The translations under genes and the position numbers were made by a program. From Westiellopsis prolifica IICB1 (GTDB taxonomy: Bacteria > Cyanobacteriota > Cyanobacteriia > Cyanobacteriales > Nostocaceae), in the NCBI RefSeq assembly GCF_004323185.1, contig NZ_NAPS01000001.1:998713-1038419 (forward strand): a DNA stretch of 39,707 nt. Reading direction: 5' to 3'. Shown one piece after another: positions 26,410 through 35,749 of this stretch (within the stretch, counting starts at the first letter, position 1; each line of letters begins with the position of its first letter). The notes below the pieces were generated by a model. That model saw nothing but the letters and a program-made list of their open reading frames with translations, ran no database searches and was not told where the DNA came from.

Positions 26410-29157
26410 TTAACTATTACTTAATGGTAAAATAACAGTAAACGTTGTTCCCACTCCTAGATGACTTTCCACAAAAATTTCACCCTGATGTAAATCTACA
26501 CATTTTTTGACAATTGATAGCCCCAAGCCAGTACCTGGAATATTGCCAACATTTGCAGCACGATGGAAAGAATCAAACAAAAGGGGTAAATCTTCTTGTG
26601 GAATACCAATTCCTTGATCTTTTACTTCAAAAACAATTCGATTTTTTTGCTCAGTGAGAATAAATTTAATGATGCTACCGTTAGAAGAATATTTGAGCGC
26701 ATTCGTCAGTAAATTTCTGAGAATGTGTCCTAGTAAATTTTTATCCACACGACAGTGCATAGATTCGTATTCACAATGAAAGGCGATCGCATTTTCCGTT
26801 TCATCTTCCGTGTCATCATCGTGTTGCAATTCTTGGATTAAATCACGACAGTACTCTACTAAATCTAGTGATATTGGTTTAAAGTCTAGTCTTCCCGCTT
26901 CTGTTTTACCAATTACCAAGACATCATTTAACATGTTAGTCATGTGTTTCACACTGCTTTGAATACGCCGTATATGGGAGAGTAATTTTTCTTGTGTCCA
27001 TTTGTGATAGTAGTGTTCCATCAATTCTGAAGAAGAAAGGATAGTAGTCAACGGCGTACGGAATTCATGAGAAGTTGTAGTTATAAAGCGGGACTTAAGT
27101 TCGTTGAGTTCTTTTTCCTTCTCTAAAGCTGTTCTCAATTCCTCTTCTGCCTGCTTGCGTTCAGTAATATCATTTTGAATACCGACGTAGTGAGTACACT
27201 TGCCATCATCATCAAAGACCGGAGAAATACTTAGCTCATTCCAAAATAAAGTATTATCTCGACGATAATTACGTAAGATTACGGTGCAATTTCTTGCTTG
27301 TTTAATGGCGTTTCTAATTTCTTGTATTTCTGGTTGATTAGTATCAATTCCTTGTAAAAAACTACAGTTGCGACCTATGACCTCGTCCCGACAATAACCA
27401 GTCATATGCTCAAAAGCAGGATTAGTATATATTATTGGCATATTTGGCAGTCTAGCATCAGAAATTACAATGCCATTATTGCTAGCCTCGATCGCGCGAT
27501 CGCGTAAACGCAGGTTTTCTTCTGTTCGCTTGCGTTCAGTAATATCTGTGGAAATACTACAAATAGCATAAGGAACATCACTTTCATCTTTCAACGGAAA
27601 TTTGATAGAAAGATAAGTATGTAACCCATTTTCTTGAGGAATAATTTCTTCAACTTCTATTGCTGTGCCACTCATAAAAACATTGTGATTATTGACTGCA
27701 AAATTATCAGCAATATCGCGGGGAAAAAATTCGTATATGCTTCTACCTCTTACCTCATCTTGAGTGATTTGAAATAACTTTTCATACTCACTATTAATCA
27801 GTAAATATCTGTTTTCAGTATTTAAGACAGAAATAATCGCTGGAGAATAATCTAAAATTGCCTGTAGTATTTTTTGAGTCTGTTGCAATTCAGATTCCGC
27901 CAGCTTGAGGTCATGAATATCTGTATTGGTAGCGAACCAATTTAATATTTTTCCGTCCTGATCTCGCTGGGGTACAGCACGTGATAAGTGCCAGCGATAT
28001 GTTTGATCGCTTACCCTCCGCCAGCGGAATTCTAATTCTAAATGTTCACCTGTAGTTATAGATTTTTGCCAAGCATCAAAACATTTAGATAAATCTTCCG
28101 GATGCACCCAATTTTGCCACTCCCAGTCCAACATTCCTTCTTGGTCACAACCCAAATAATCTTGTATGCGTTGGTTAATATACTCTACACTTCCATCCGG
28201 TCGAGCAATCCATACTTGTTGAGGAATAGATTCCGCTAAAAAGCGAAAGCGTTCTTCACTTTTTTCTAAAGCTTGTGTTCGCTGTTTGACTTTTGTTTCT
28301 AGTTCTATTTTTGCCTGCTTGTGTTTGGTTATGTCCCTTTGTATAGAGACAAAATGAGTTATTTTGCCTTCTTGGTTTGCAATTGGGACAATATTAGCAT
28401 CAATCCAGTATGTGTAACCTTTTTTGTGGTAATTAATTAAATCCACTCTAACTGGTGAACCATTGATCAGCGCCGCACGAATTCGCTTTAATTGGGTGCG
28501 ATCAGTCAAATCACCTTGCAAAAATCGCGGAGTTTTGCCAATAACATCAGCACTTGTCCAACCACTCATTCGGGTAAAAGCTTCATTAACATACACTATT
28601 AATGGACCAAAAGGTTCATCAAGTACATCAGCAGTGGTGATGATAATTGCATCATTGACATTTACAACAACTGATTCAAATAAACGCAGTTGTTCTGTTA
28701 TATCTGTTGATTGATTTAGAGAAGAACAGAGAATTTGTAATGTCTGAAAAATCGTATTTAAGGTAATTAATCCAACTAATTGATTTTGTGGGTCAACTAT
28801 TGGTAGTAAAGACAAATTATTTTGTCGGAAAAATAATAACAAATAAGCAAGATTTTTGGCTTGACGATATTCAAGGGTGATCACCGAAGTAACCATGACT
28901 TGTGAAATTTGGACTGTTTGGAAGTCAAAGCCACAACAGACTAACTTAATTAAATCTTGATTTGTAAACCATCCTACTACCCGCATTTCATCTGTCACCA
29001 AGACACAACTGATTTGCTGTTGATTCATGAGCGTGACAACATCAAATAATAATGTGTCCGGTGTAACAGTTACAGGAGCAAAATCAATTACAGAATCTAC
29101 AGAATCTATCGATGGTAAAGAGATAACTGGAGTTAAGGCGTGCATAGATAATTGCAA
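26410..29157 (-). CDS. CBS-PAS/LOV sensor histidine kinase
   Basis: A 915-residue cytoplasmic-looking kinase with no transmembrane segments. Domains in order: tandem CBS (about 25-140), PAS1 (155-280), PAS2 (300-420), PAS3 (425-545), PAS4 (550-670), HisKA with phospho-acceptor H697 (TTTSHEFRTPL), and HATPase_c (about 800-912) with N815/N819, D848 (DQGIGIP) and the GTGLGLSIV box. PAS4 is LOV-like: it carries GRNCSFLQG with the photoactive-type cysteine C598, the NYRRDN and FWNELSI strands and Q661 in GIQND. PAS1 has the same loop but with proline in place of the cysteine (GKTPRFLQG, P210). C598 lies at 27364-27366. The downstream EAL regulator is the likely partner. Light sensing is inference from the motif; the CBS pair suggests adenine-nucleotide input too. 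Confidence 0.94.
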   Translation of the reverse strand: MQLSMHALTPVISLPSIDSVDSVIDFAPVTVTPDTLLFDVVTLMNQQQISCVLVTDEMRVVGWFTNQDLIKLVCCGFDFQTVQISQVMVTSVITLEYRQAKNLAYLLLFFRQNNLSLLPIVDPQNQLVGLITLNTIFQTLQILCSSLNQSTDITEQLRLFESVVVNVNDAIIITTADVLDEPFGPLIVYVNEAFTRMSGWTSADVIGKTPRFLQGDLTDRTQLKRIRAALINGSPVRVDLINYHKKGYTYWIDANIVPIANQEGKITHFVSIQRDITKHKQAKIELETKVKQRTQALEKSEERFRFLAESIPQQVWIARPDGSVEYINQRIQDYLGCDQEGMLDWEWQNWVHPEDLSKCFDAWQKSITTGEHLELEFRWRRVSDQTYRWHLSRAVPQRDQDGKILNWFATNTDIHDLKLAESELQQTQKILQAILDYSPAIISVLNTENRYLLINSEYEKLFQITQDEVRGRSIYEFFPRDIADNFAVNNHNVFMSGTAIEVEEIIPQENGLHTYLSIKFPLKDESDVPYAICSISTDITERKRTEENLRLRDRAIEASNNGIVISDARLPNMPIIYTNPAFEHMTGYCRDEVIGRNCSFLQGIDTNQPEIQEIRNAIKQARNCTVILRNYRRDNTLFWNELSISPVFDDDGKCTHYVGIQNDITERKQAEEELRTALEKEKELNELKSRFITTTSHEFRTPLTTILSSSELMEHYYHKWTQEKLLSHIRRIQSSVKHMTNMLNDVLVIGKTEAGRLDFKPISLDLVEYCRDLIQELQHDDDTEDETENAIAFHCEYESMHCRVDKNLLGHILRNLLTNALKYSSNGSIIKFILTEQKNRIVFEVKDQGIGIPQEDLPLLFDSFHRAANVGNIPGTGLGLSIVKKCVDLHQGEIFVESHLGVGTTFTVILPLSNS

Positions 29158-29490
29158 TAGCCTTTAGCAAACAAATCAGGTGGAAACAGCATATTTAACT
29201 ATCTCCTGACGTTTGATTGGCTAAATTTGTAATATTTACCTGCAAAAGATATTTGCAAAGTATTGAAATATATTCCATTAAAGGTTTCTAATGTTACTAA
29301 ATTCAACAGTATTAGTACTTAAAAATTATGATCGGGGATCGGGGATCGGGGATCGGGGAAAGAGGGAGCTTTTAGCTCTTAGCAGAGAGTGTGGGGAGAA
29401 TAACCAATCCCCCAATCCCAATGCCCAATTCCCCATGCCCCATGCCCCATGCCCAATGCCCAATCCCCGATCCCCGATCCCCGATCCCCA
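29158..29490. repeat. STRR blocks flanking an intergenic region
   Basis: GATCGGGG units (29328-29358) and the complementary CCCCGATC units (29463-29489) face each other. Between them are CCCCATG/CCCAATG/CCCAATC units (29402-29462). The two outer arrays could pair over about 25 bases in the transcript. No gene is called in this gap; frames through it are repeat artefacts. Confidence 0.8.
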
Positions 29491-32253
29491 TTAAATTCCC
29501 GCAGTGCGTTCCCCGTAACGTAATAATCTTTCGATCGCTACCAAACGATTTTCCCAAGCTTTGACTTGATAGGGTTCATTTACAGATTGCGATCGCATCC
29601 ATACTCGAAATTGAGACTGGAAGCGAACCAGAGTTGCTTTTGCTAGCCTAAATTTACTTGCACTTGGTTCAGCAGCCAGTTGATTTAAAATGCTTTGTAA
29701 AACTTCTGCTTGAGTGTTAAAGTCCGAAACTGCGATCGCTGATAACTTCAGTTCGTCGTTTTGGGAAACAAATTTCCATTCGTTTACCAAGGAATTATAA
29801 CGGGCAGCAGCAGCAGCAAAAGGCTGACGAGAAGGAATCGGTTCTTTTTGTGTACCTTGTCTTCTACCTTGAGTGCGACTGAAAACTTTGTGCAATTCGT
29901 TGTTAAAATTCTCCGCAGCAAATAGAGCATAACCACTAATTGGCAAGTCTCTGACTAATTGGATTTGATCAAATGCTCCGACAGTCGGTAAAGAAAGCAG
30001 ACGAATTCCTGGTACTAATAAGGTAGAGCCTAATTTTGGAGAAGCGATCCAAGGTTGTGCCAATCGCTCAAAGCGGAGGGTATCTTGAGCGTAGGTCATG
30101 GGAATTATTACGTCTACATCACCTTGCCTTGCCCAGACTTCCCAATTTTGTTGAATTTTCTGAATCCGTTCTTGTTCTGGTAAGGGAAATACCGCTACCG
30201 ATAAAATCAAGTTCGGTCTTTTCGCCCGCAAATTCTGGGACAATTCCGCAACAAAGCTATTTACTTGTTGGGTACGAAATTCTGTCCATTTCTGCCATAA
30301 TTCTCTTTGGCTGGGAGAAATATTGATTGGATCTACACCTGTAAGTTGTTGAAACTTGGCTCTTGCTGCTTTGCCATAGCCATAAGTCCTTCCCGCACTT
30401 GGATCTTGGAAAGGATAGCGAATATAATCTAGCTGTAGACCATCAACTTTATAGCGAGTAACAATTTCTTCATACAATCGCTGTAAGTATTGCCGCACTT
30501 GTGGATTAGCCTGGTCAAAGAAGGGTTTTCCTTGACCTTGGGGAATCATTTGACCACGCTGATCATAGTTTGCCCAATCTGGATGAGCAGCAAGCACTGG
30601 TCCAGGATAATTAGGGTTGAGGTTGAGAATTTGATTGTGGCGTTGATTACCAGCTGCGAAAGTCCAAACCCAAGCGTGTAATTCCATACCTCGCTGGTGA
30701 GCTAATTTTACAGCTGCTGCTAGGGGATCCCAACCACGAATCAGGGGATTTTGCTGGGGTGCAACTTGACTAGGATAGATAGTGTAACTAGAGTTGATTG
30801 TTTCAAAATATACTGTGTTGAATCCTGCTTGAGCCAAGCGATCAAAAATTTTAGCTAATCCCTTTTCGCTACCAGCCCGCACAATTGTACCCCGGTCAAG
30901 CCAGATTGCTCGGATTTCTGGTTGAGCCAATCTCTGATCAACAGGAAATTGTTGCCATAACGAAGACTTGGCCATAAGCCAATTTGAGCGTGCTTGAGCA
31001 TACTGTTTTTGAGCGATTAGCTGTGGCAAGTTTTTGACAACTTCCCTTGCTTGTGCTAACACCTGCTCAGTATTCTGGACTGGTGCGCCAGATTTAATCG
31101 AAGCAAATTCTGCTTGCTGTACCTTGACAACTGGGGAATTACCATTTTGTACCGCAGCTGCTAGATGAGCGCTTTCGACTCGACCGATGAGATTTTCTAA
31201 CTGTTGTTGAAGAGCGATCGCTTCGTTACGACTAATCGGTGCATTAGATCTAGGTTCTAAATCCAAACGCACTCTCTGTTCAAGTTGGTCAATAGCTTCA
31301 TCGGAACGCGGAAACTTAATATTAGGTAGAGGTCTGGGTTGGGGAGCAGTAGCTGTAATTTGAGGAGGGGGTGTATTTGGAGTAGGGGATGTCGGGAGTA
31401 ATGTAGAGACGCGATTCATCGTGTCTGGGAGTGTGGAGACTGTGTTTGGAGTGGGAGAAGTGCTAGCAATGACGGAGGTAGAACAGTTTGATGAACCTCC
31501 TGGTACTTTATTAATAAAAATAGAAAACTTTTTGAGATGACGGTTGAGTGCAGCTTTTAACCAAGCAGTATCTGTCTGTACACCAGAAGCAGTGTCTACT
31601 CCCCAACGCCAACCCAACAAAGTAGAGCGTTCTGTGGTTAACACTGCTGGGGGTTTATCTTGAGCATCCCAAACAGCGCCTGCTTGTGAGGCCATAGCAT
31701 TAGGAACCATGACACCACCCCGCACTGTACCAAGCAGATCGTTTTGGTTGTCTAAATCACGTGTAATTACTGATGAAGGTTGTAATTTTTGGGGAGAGTT
31801 GAGGCTAAATCCCCAATATCCACCTAACAAAGATTGCAGCAGTTGACGTACTCCCGGCGCTGATGAACTTCCCACTGGGCCACTAGCGATCAAACGTCCC
31901 CCATTTCTCATCCATTCTTCGAGAGCGATCGCTTGTACTGGTGATATACTCTCTACGTTTGGCAAAAATAACACCGGGCGAGCGCCCCAATCGGCTGCAC
32001 TCTTAACACTATCTAAAGAAATTACACAGTACTTGGCCCCGATGGCTTGTAAACGATTTTCAATTCCCGCCCACTGACTAGCATTTTCTTGGGTATGGAC
32101 AATACTAAATACAGGCTCTTCAGCAGTTGCAGCGATTGCTGGTGCGATCGCGAATAAATTATATAGTATAAATAGAAATTTGATTTTAAAAATAAATAAT
32201 CCAGTTGTTTTTATATTTTTTAATTGATTTTTTCTTATCTTTTTATCTAGCAC
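29491..32253 (-). CDS. GHL10-type (DUF187) glycosyl hydrolase-like exported protein
   Basis: A 920-residue protein with an N-terminal hydrophobic signal or anchor (about 17-43, IFKIKFLFILYNLFAIAPAIAA). The segment 45-245 resembles a flavodoxin/amidotransferase-like domain without clear catalytic residues (EEWMRNGGRLIASGPVG). A proline/serine/threonine-rich linker covers about 252-312. A helical segment follows (315-440), then a GHL10/DUF187 glycosyl hydrolase-like TIM barrel at about 446-740 (EIRAIWLDRGT; LHAWVWTFAAG; VDGLQLDYIRYP with D604 and D609; VDVIIPMTYAQDT). Close relatives are common in cyanobacteria as family 10 glycosylhydrolases of unknown substrate; cell-wall or exopolysaccharide work is plausible. 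The linker includes a duplicated TSPTPNT motif and a coding copy of a dispersed palindrome. A later start near residue 17 is possible. Confidence 0.88.
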   Translation of the reverse strand: MLDKKIRKNQLKNIKTTGLFIFKIKFLFILYNLFAIAPAIAATAEEPVFSIVHTQENASQWAGIENRLQAIGAKYCVISLDSVKSAADWGARPVLFLPNVESISPVQAIALEEWMRNGGRLIASGPVGSSSAPGVRQLLQSLLGGYWGFSLNSPQKLQPSSVITRDLDNQNDLLGTVRGGVMVPNAMASQAGAVWDAQDKPPAVLTTERSTLLGWRWGVDTASGVQTDTAWLKAALNRHLKKFSIFINKVPGGSSNCSTSVIASTSPTPNTVSTLPDTMNRVSTLLPTSPTPNTPPPQITATAPQPRPLPNIKFPRSDEAIDQLEQRVRLDLEPRSNAPISRNEAIALQQQLENLIGRVESAHLAAAVQNGNSPVVKVQQAEFASIKSGAPVQNTEQVLAQAREVVKNLPQLIAQKQYAQARSNWLMAKSSLWQQFPVDQRLAQPEIRAIWLDRGTIVRAGSEKGLAKIFDRLAQAGFNTVYFETINSSYTIYPSQVAPQQNPLIRGWDPLAAAVKLAHQRGMELHAWVWTFAAGNQRHNQILNLNPNYPGPVLAAHPDWANYDQRGQMIPQGQGKPFFDQANPQVRQYLQRLYEEIVTRYKVDGLQLDYIRYPFQDPSAGRTYGYGKAARAKFQQLTGVDPINISPSQRELWQKWTEFRTQQVNSFVAELSQNLRAKRPNLILSVAVFPLPEQERIQKIQQNWEVWARQGDVDVIIPMTYAQDTLRFERLAQPWIASPKLGSTLLVPGIRLLSLPTVGAFDQIQLVRDLPISGYALFAAENFNNELHKVFSRTQGRRQGTQKEPIPSRQPFAAAAARYNSLVNEWKFVSQNDELKLSAIAVSDFNTQAEVLQSILNQLAAEPSASKFRLAKATLVRFQSQFRVWMRSQSVNEPYQVKAWENRLVAIERLLRYGERTAGI

Positions 32254-32362
32254 TTCACTATCTACTCCTCACTTAATATTGGTCATTGGTCAAGTGTCAT
32301 TAGTCATTAGTTGGTAGTTAATTTCAACAACCAACAAATAACAACTAACAAACAACAACTAA
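32254..32362. repeat. Short repeats between two minus-strand genes
   Basis: TTGGTCA/GTCATTA units (about 32279-32310) and AACAACTAACAA units (about 32325-32358) fill this 109-base gap. Similar TTGGTCATTGG units recur upstream of the next gene at 33697-33740. Confidence 0.6.
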
Positions 32363-33688
32363 TTATTTAATACAGGTCTCTATTAGTTCCTCTACTCCGG
32401 CAACGGGAAAGATGTTTGTACCCAATTGACGAGCTAATTCTTTCATATTTATATCATCTAAAAATACCAATTCACCATGTTTTAGCATGACACTTGGCAG
32501 CAAGATCCCATCTCCTAAATCTTGCCCTTGTAAATTTAACAATAAATCATGACCAGTGAGCAATCCTGTCACAGATATACTTTGTCCCCAATAATCACTA
32601 TTAAGAGCCTGCATAGTGACTTCTAAACCTTCCACTGAATTTAAGCGTTTTAGAATTGGTTGAAATGCTTGTTCTACAGCGTTACCCACTACCCAATTAA
32701 ATCTTTTTTGGGTTTTAATTTTTGGTGGTAGTAATTGATCAGCAGTTTGCAGAAACTGCTTGATAAACAAGCGAATTGAGCCGACGCCGTTATCGATTTG
32801 GGGATAATCTTCATATTCAGATTCATATGGTAATTCTTCTTTTGCGATTAAAAACCATTCATCAGCTAACCAAGCAAATGTAGAATCAAACTTTTGTCGA
32901 AATTGCTGCTGATGCGATCGCACTTGTTGAATTACTTCTTGAGCTTTTTCTGGTGTCACTGGGATCAGTTCGTCTTCTTGGGGGCGAAACTTAGTTAATC
33001 CTACTGGTACTACTGCTACCGAAGCAACAGCTGGCACCTCACCAGTATGAAATGACGCTAAATCTCTCAAAGTTTGATCCAAATGTTTGCCATCATTTAT
33101 ACCAGGACATACGACTACTTGAGCATGGATTTGCAGTCGCCTTTGTTGAAACCACTTGATCTGCTGCAAAATTTGTCCAGCACGGGGATTTTTTAAGAGT
33201 CTAATTCTGACTTCCGGTTCTGTAGCATGAACCGATACATATAATGGAGACAGTCGCATTGCTTCAATACGTTGCCATTCTCGTTCTGTCAAATTAGTTA
33301 AAGTCAGGTAAGAACCATACAAAAAGCTCAAGCGATAATCGTCATCTTTGAGATATAAACTTGAACGCTTACCTGGTGGTTGTTGGTCGATAAAACAAAA
33401 CGGACAGCGATTATTGCACTGAATTAAATTATCAAACAAGGCGGTTTCAAATTCTAACCCCAAGTCTTCATCGTAGTCTTTTTCAATTTTCAGATGATGA
33501 GTTTTGCCAGTAGCGTCTAAAACTTCTAATTCTAAAATTTCATCAGCGCACAAAAACTGATAATCAATTAAATCGCGGGGAGATGTACCGTTAATAGTAA
33601 CGATCGCATCCCCAACTTCAAAACCAATTTCTGCTGCAATAGAATCGGGTAATACTTTGGTAATTCGAGCTGGACGAATAGTAGTCAT
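32363..33688 (-). CDS. PDZ-radical SAM-DUF512 protein (TIGR03279-like)
   Basis: A 441-residue protein of the cyanobacterial radical SAM/DUF512 type. The N-terminus is a PDZ-like fold (ITKVLPDSIAAEIGFEVGDAIVTING). A CX3CX2C cluster follows at C91, C95 and C98 (CNNRCPFCFIDQQPPGKR), the expected ligands of a 4Fe-4S cluster. The barrel and C-terminal DUF512 part (SVAVVPVGLTKFRP; TGLLTGHDLL; LPSVML) complete the family length. Family annotation is oxidoreductase with an FeS cluster; the substrate is unknown. It is related to the DUF512 protein of heterotrophs but should not be confused with the PFL activase, which has a different cysteine motif context and size. Confidence 0.93.
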   Translation of the reverse strand: MTTIRPARITKVLPDSIAAEIGFEVGDAIVTINGTSPRDLIDYQFLCADEILELEVLDATGKTHHLKIEKDYDEDLGLEFETALFDNLIQCNNRCPFCFIDQQPPGKRSSLYLKDDDYRLSFLYGSYLTLTNLTEREWQRIEAMRLSPLYVSVHATEPEVRIRLLKNPRAGQILQQIKWFQQRRLQIHAQVVVCPGINDGKHLDQTLRDLASFHTGEVPAVASVAVVPVGLTKFRPQEDELIPVTPEKAQEVIQQVRSHQQQFRQKFDSTFAWLADEWFLIAKEELPYESEYEDYPQIDNGVGSIRLFIKQFLQTADQLLPPKIKTQKRFNWVVGNAVEQAFQPILKRLNSVEGLEVTMQALNSDYWGQSISVTGLLTGHDLLLNLQGQDLGDGILLPSVMLKHGELVFLDDINMKELARQLGTNIFPVAGVEELIETCIK

Positions 33689-33780
33689 GTCAATTTGTCA
33701 TTGGTCATTTGTCATTGGTCATTGGTCATTGGTCATTAGTTCTTAGTTTAAAGCTAATGACTAATGACTAAGGACTAATG
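33689..33780. repeat. STRR-like TTGGTCA array
   Basis: TTGGTCATTGGTCATT units run from about 33697 to 33740, followed by GACTAATGACTAAGGACTAA-type units up to 33780. The two halves are roughly complementary to each other (TCATTAGT and ACTAATGA) and could pair. Confidence 0.75.
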
Positions 33781-33832
33781 ACTATTCCAAAGATTAAGAT
33801 AACTATTCCTGCTGCCATCTTCCCATGTGGTG

Positions 33833-34753
33833 CTAAAGAATTTTTGCACCAATTGCACCCAGAATTGCTACTCCAAATCCCAAACGATACCAGACAAATA
33901 CCCAATTGCTTCGCCGTTGTAGGAATTTTAGCAACCAAGCAATCGATAAATAGGAAAACACGAAGGTTGAGACGATACCGATCAATAATGGCAGGAACAT
34001 ATGCGATTCTTGAAGTACATCTTTAGTTTGGACAGCTGTGGCGATCGCCAGTGTTGGTAAGCCTAACAAAAATGAAAATCGAGCAGCAGTCTCTCGTTGT
34101 AACCCAATAAATAGAGCTGTCGTCAGGGTTGAACCAGAGCGCGAAGCTCCTGGTAAAAGAGCGATCATTTGCCCAAAACCTACAATAATTCCATCTTTAA
34201 TTTCTACTTCTTTAAAACCACGCTTGCGCGAGCCAAATTTCTCCGCTAAACCCAACAACGTCGCCATCACGATTGACATTCCTGCAATCATCAAAGAACT
34301 TTCTAATTCAACATCTAAAATTTTGAGTACTAAACCACCTAATAATGCAGGAAACGTCCCAATCGCAATTCCTACAAACATTTTCCACTCAGATCGCTGC
34401 CATTCTTTATGCTGAAATGCGAACCAAGCACCCCCCAAAATGTTGCGAATGTCTTTCCAAAAATATATTATCACTGCAAAAACGCTGCCCAGCTGAATAC
34501 TATCAATAGCTGCTTTACTCCATGTCACTTTCCAACCTAAAACGTCCCGAAATATGATTAAGTGAGCAGTACTGCTGATCGGCAAAAATTCCGTAATACC
34601 TTGGACTATACCTAAAATAAATCCTTGCAATATTTTCCCAATCAGGTTGGATTCACCCGCAACAGCATTACCAGCTGTTTGCATCAGATGATTTCCTAAA
34701 GGCAAAAAAAATTCTACTCCACCTGTTACAAACATTGTTCCCATTAACCACAC
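33833..34753 (-). CDS. uppP: Undecaprenyl-diphosphatase UppP (BacA)
   Basis: UppP removes a phosphate from undecaprenyl pyrophosphate to recycle the lipid carrier for peptidoglycan and other envelope polymers; overproduction gives bacitracin resistance. The 306-residue protein has the two signature motifs: GIVQGITEFLPISSTAH (48-64, with E55 and H64) and LLPGASRSGSTLTTAL (about 198-213, with the catalytic arginine). Around eight hydrophobic segments follow the family pattern. The N-terminus is some 38 residues longer than in the E. coli protein, which is common in cyanobacteria. It is followed by the radical SAM gene on the same strand after a short repeat block. Confidence 0.96.
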   Translation of the reverse strand: MWLMGTMFVTGGVEFFLPLGNHLMQTAGNAVAGESNLIGKILQGFILGIVQGITEFLPISSTAHLIIFRDVLGWKVTWSKAAIDSIQLGSVFAVIIYFWKDIRNILGGAWFAFQHKEWQRSEWKMFVGIAIGTFPALLGGLVLKILDVELESSLMIAGMSIVMATLLGLAEKFGSRKRGFKEVEIKDGIIVGFGQMIALLPGASRSGSTLTTALFIGLQRETAARFSFLLGLPTLAIATAVQTKDVLQESHMFLPLLIGIVSTFVFSYLSIAWLLKFLQRRSNWVFVWYRLGFGVAILGAIGAKIL

Positions 34754-34990
34754 TCCAGAAATAGCTGCCTAACTTTAACGAATTATCCAACTTTACGTCT
34801 TTGGAGTCAGTTGTACCGGAAGAGTATTTTCTTAAAAACACTGTAACGCTGGAATACAGGGATGCTGACGCATAAATGTATTCATTGAAAATGTGCTTTT
34901 TCTAAAAAATATACTTATTATGCCCCTGGGGGGGATATTAATCGTGATATCTTAAATAAGATAAAGTTAAGTAAATAATATTAATAAACT

Positions 34991-35749
34991 TTGGTTAATA
35001 ATACATTGTCCTCATACACTGTTTCTACCAACGTTAAAACTGAGACGGAGACATTCTCCACTTCTCGACATCCGCACATGCAGGTGTCAACTCCGCTTGG
35101 AGTATTTGCTTCTGCTCGCCAAACCTGGTTAATCTTTGCAGCAGCTACATTTTTAGTAACTGTACCAGTATTCATTGAAGCGCCTCTAGTGCGATCGCTA
35201 CCGTGGTTGAGTGTTGGTATCACATTTTTCTGGATGTGGCTGAGTTTCTTATTAATGTCACGTTCTGTAACATATCATTGGGGAGATTTATTATTTGGGT
35301 TTAGCTGGAGTTGGTTAGCTGGTTCGATTTACTGGGGTTGGTTACGTTGGGAACCTTTATGGCACCTACCAGTAGAATCTATCGGTTTACCATTTGCAGT
35401 ATGGTGCTTGCATCGAAATTGGGGAAAAGTCGGTAACTGGTTTTATTTAGGTTCTCTGCTAGGTACTGCCTTAACTGACTTGTATTTCTACTTAGTAAAT
35501 TTAATGCCCCACTGGCGACAAATTATGCGAGTAGAACCAGAATTTGTACCACTAATTTTACAGAATGCTTTAGCACAAGTACAGACGCCTTGGGGAGTCG
35601 CCTGGGCATTAATTCTTGCTATGGTTCTCACAATGGTAGGAATTCTACCTTTAGGTAAAAGACAGTGGCACTGGTATGCTTTTGGCGGAGCGGTATTAAG
35701 TACAATTTTAGTAGATAGTTTATTTTTGTTAGCTGCGCTTTTGGCCTAA
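34991..35749 (+). CDS. DUF3120 membrane protein
   Basis: A 252-residue (at most) membrane protein of the cyanobacterial DUF3120 family. Hydrophobic segments lie at about 45-65, 70-92, 100-122, 128-140, 150-172 and 196-245. The conserved core includes FGFSWSWLAGSIYWGWLRWEP and PVESIGLPFAVWCLHRNWGK, and ends with a hydrophobic helix at the C-terminus. The start is unsettled: TTG at 34991 is the longest, and ATG at 35078 gives a protein of 223 residues that starts just before the conserved part. No Shine-Dalgarno decides between them. The stop codon TAA (35747-35749) is the first codon of a MITE-like element. Function unknown; a photosynthetic-membrane role is only suggested by the family's distribution. 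Confidence 0.85.
   Translation: MVNNTLSSYTVSTNVKTETETFSTSRHPHMQVSTPLGVFASARQTWLIFAAATFLVTVPVFIEAPLVRSLPWLSVGITFFWMWLSFLLMSRSVTYHWGDLLFGFSWSWLAGSIYWGWLRWEPLWHLPVESIGLPFAVWCLHRNWGKVGNWFYLGSLLGTALTDLYFYLVNLMPHWRQIMRVEPEFVPLILQNALAQVQTPWGVAWALILAMVLTMVGILPLGKRQWHWYAFGGAVLSTILVDSLFLLAALLA

Noticed and set aside
29291-29557. Small frames on both strands between the kinase and GHL10 genes
   Set aside because: They are translations of GGGGATC and CCCCATG tandem units with no conserved sequence.
32363-33688. Possible PFL activase because of its radical SAM cysteines
   Set aside because: The PDZ-like N-terminus and DUF512 C-terminus identify a different family; PflA is smaller and lacks these.
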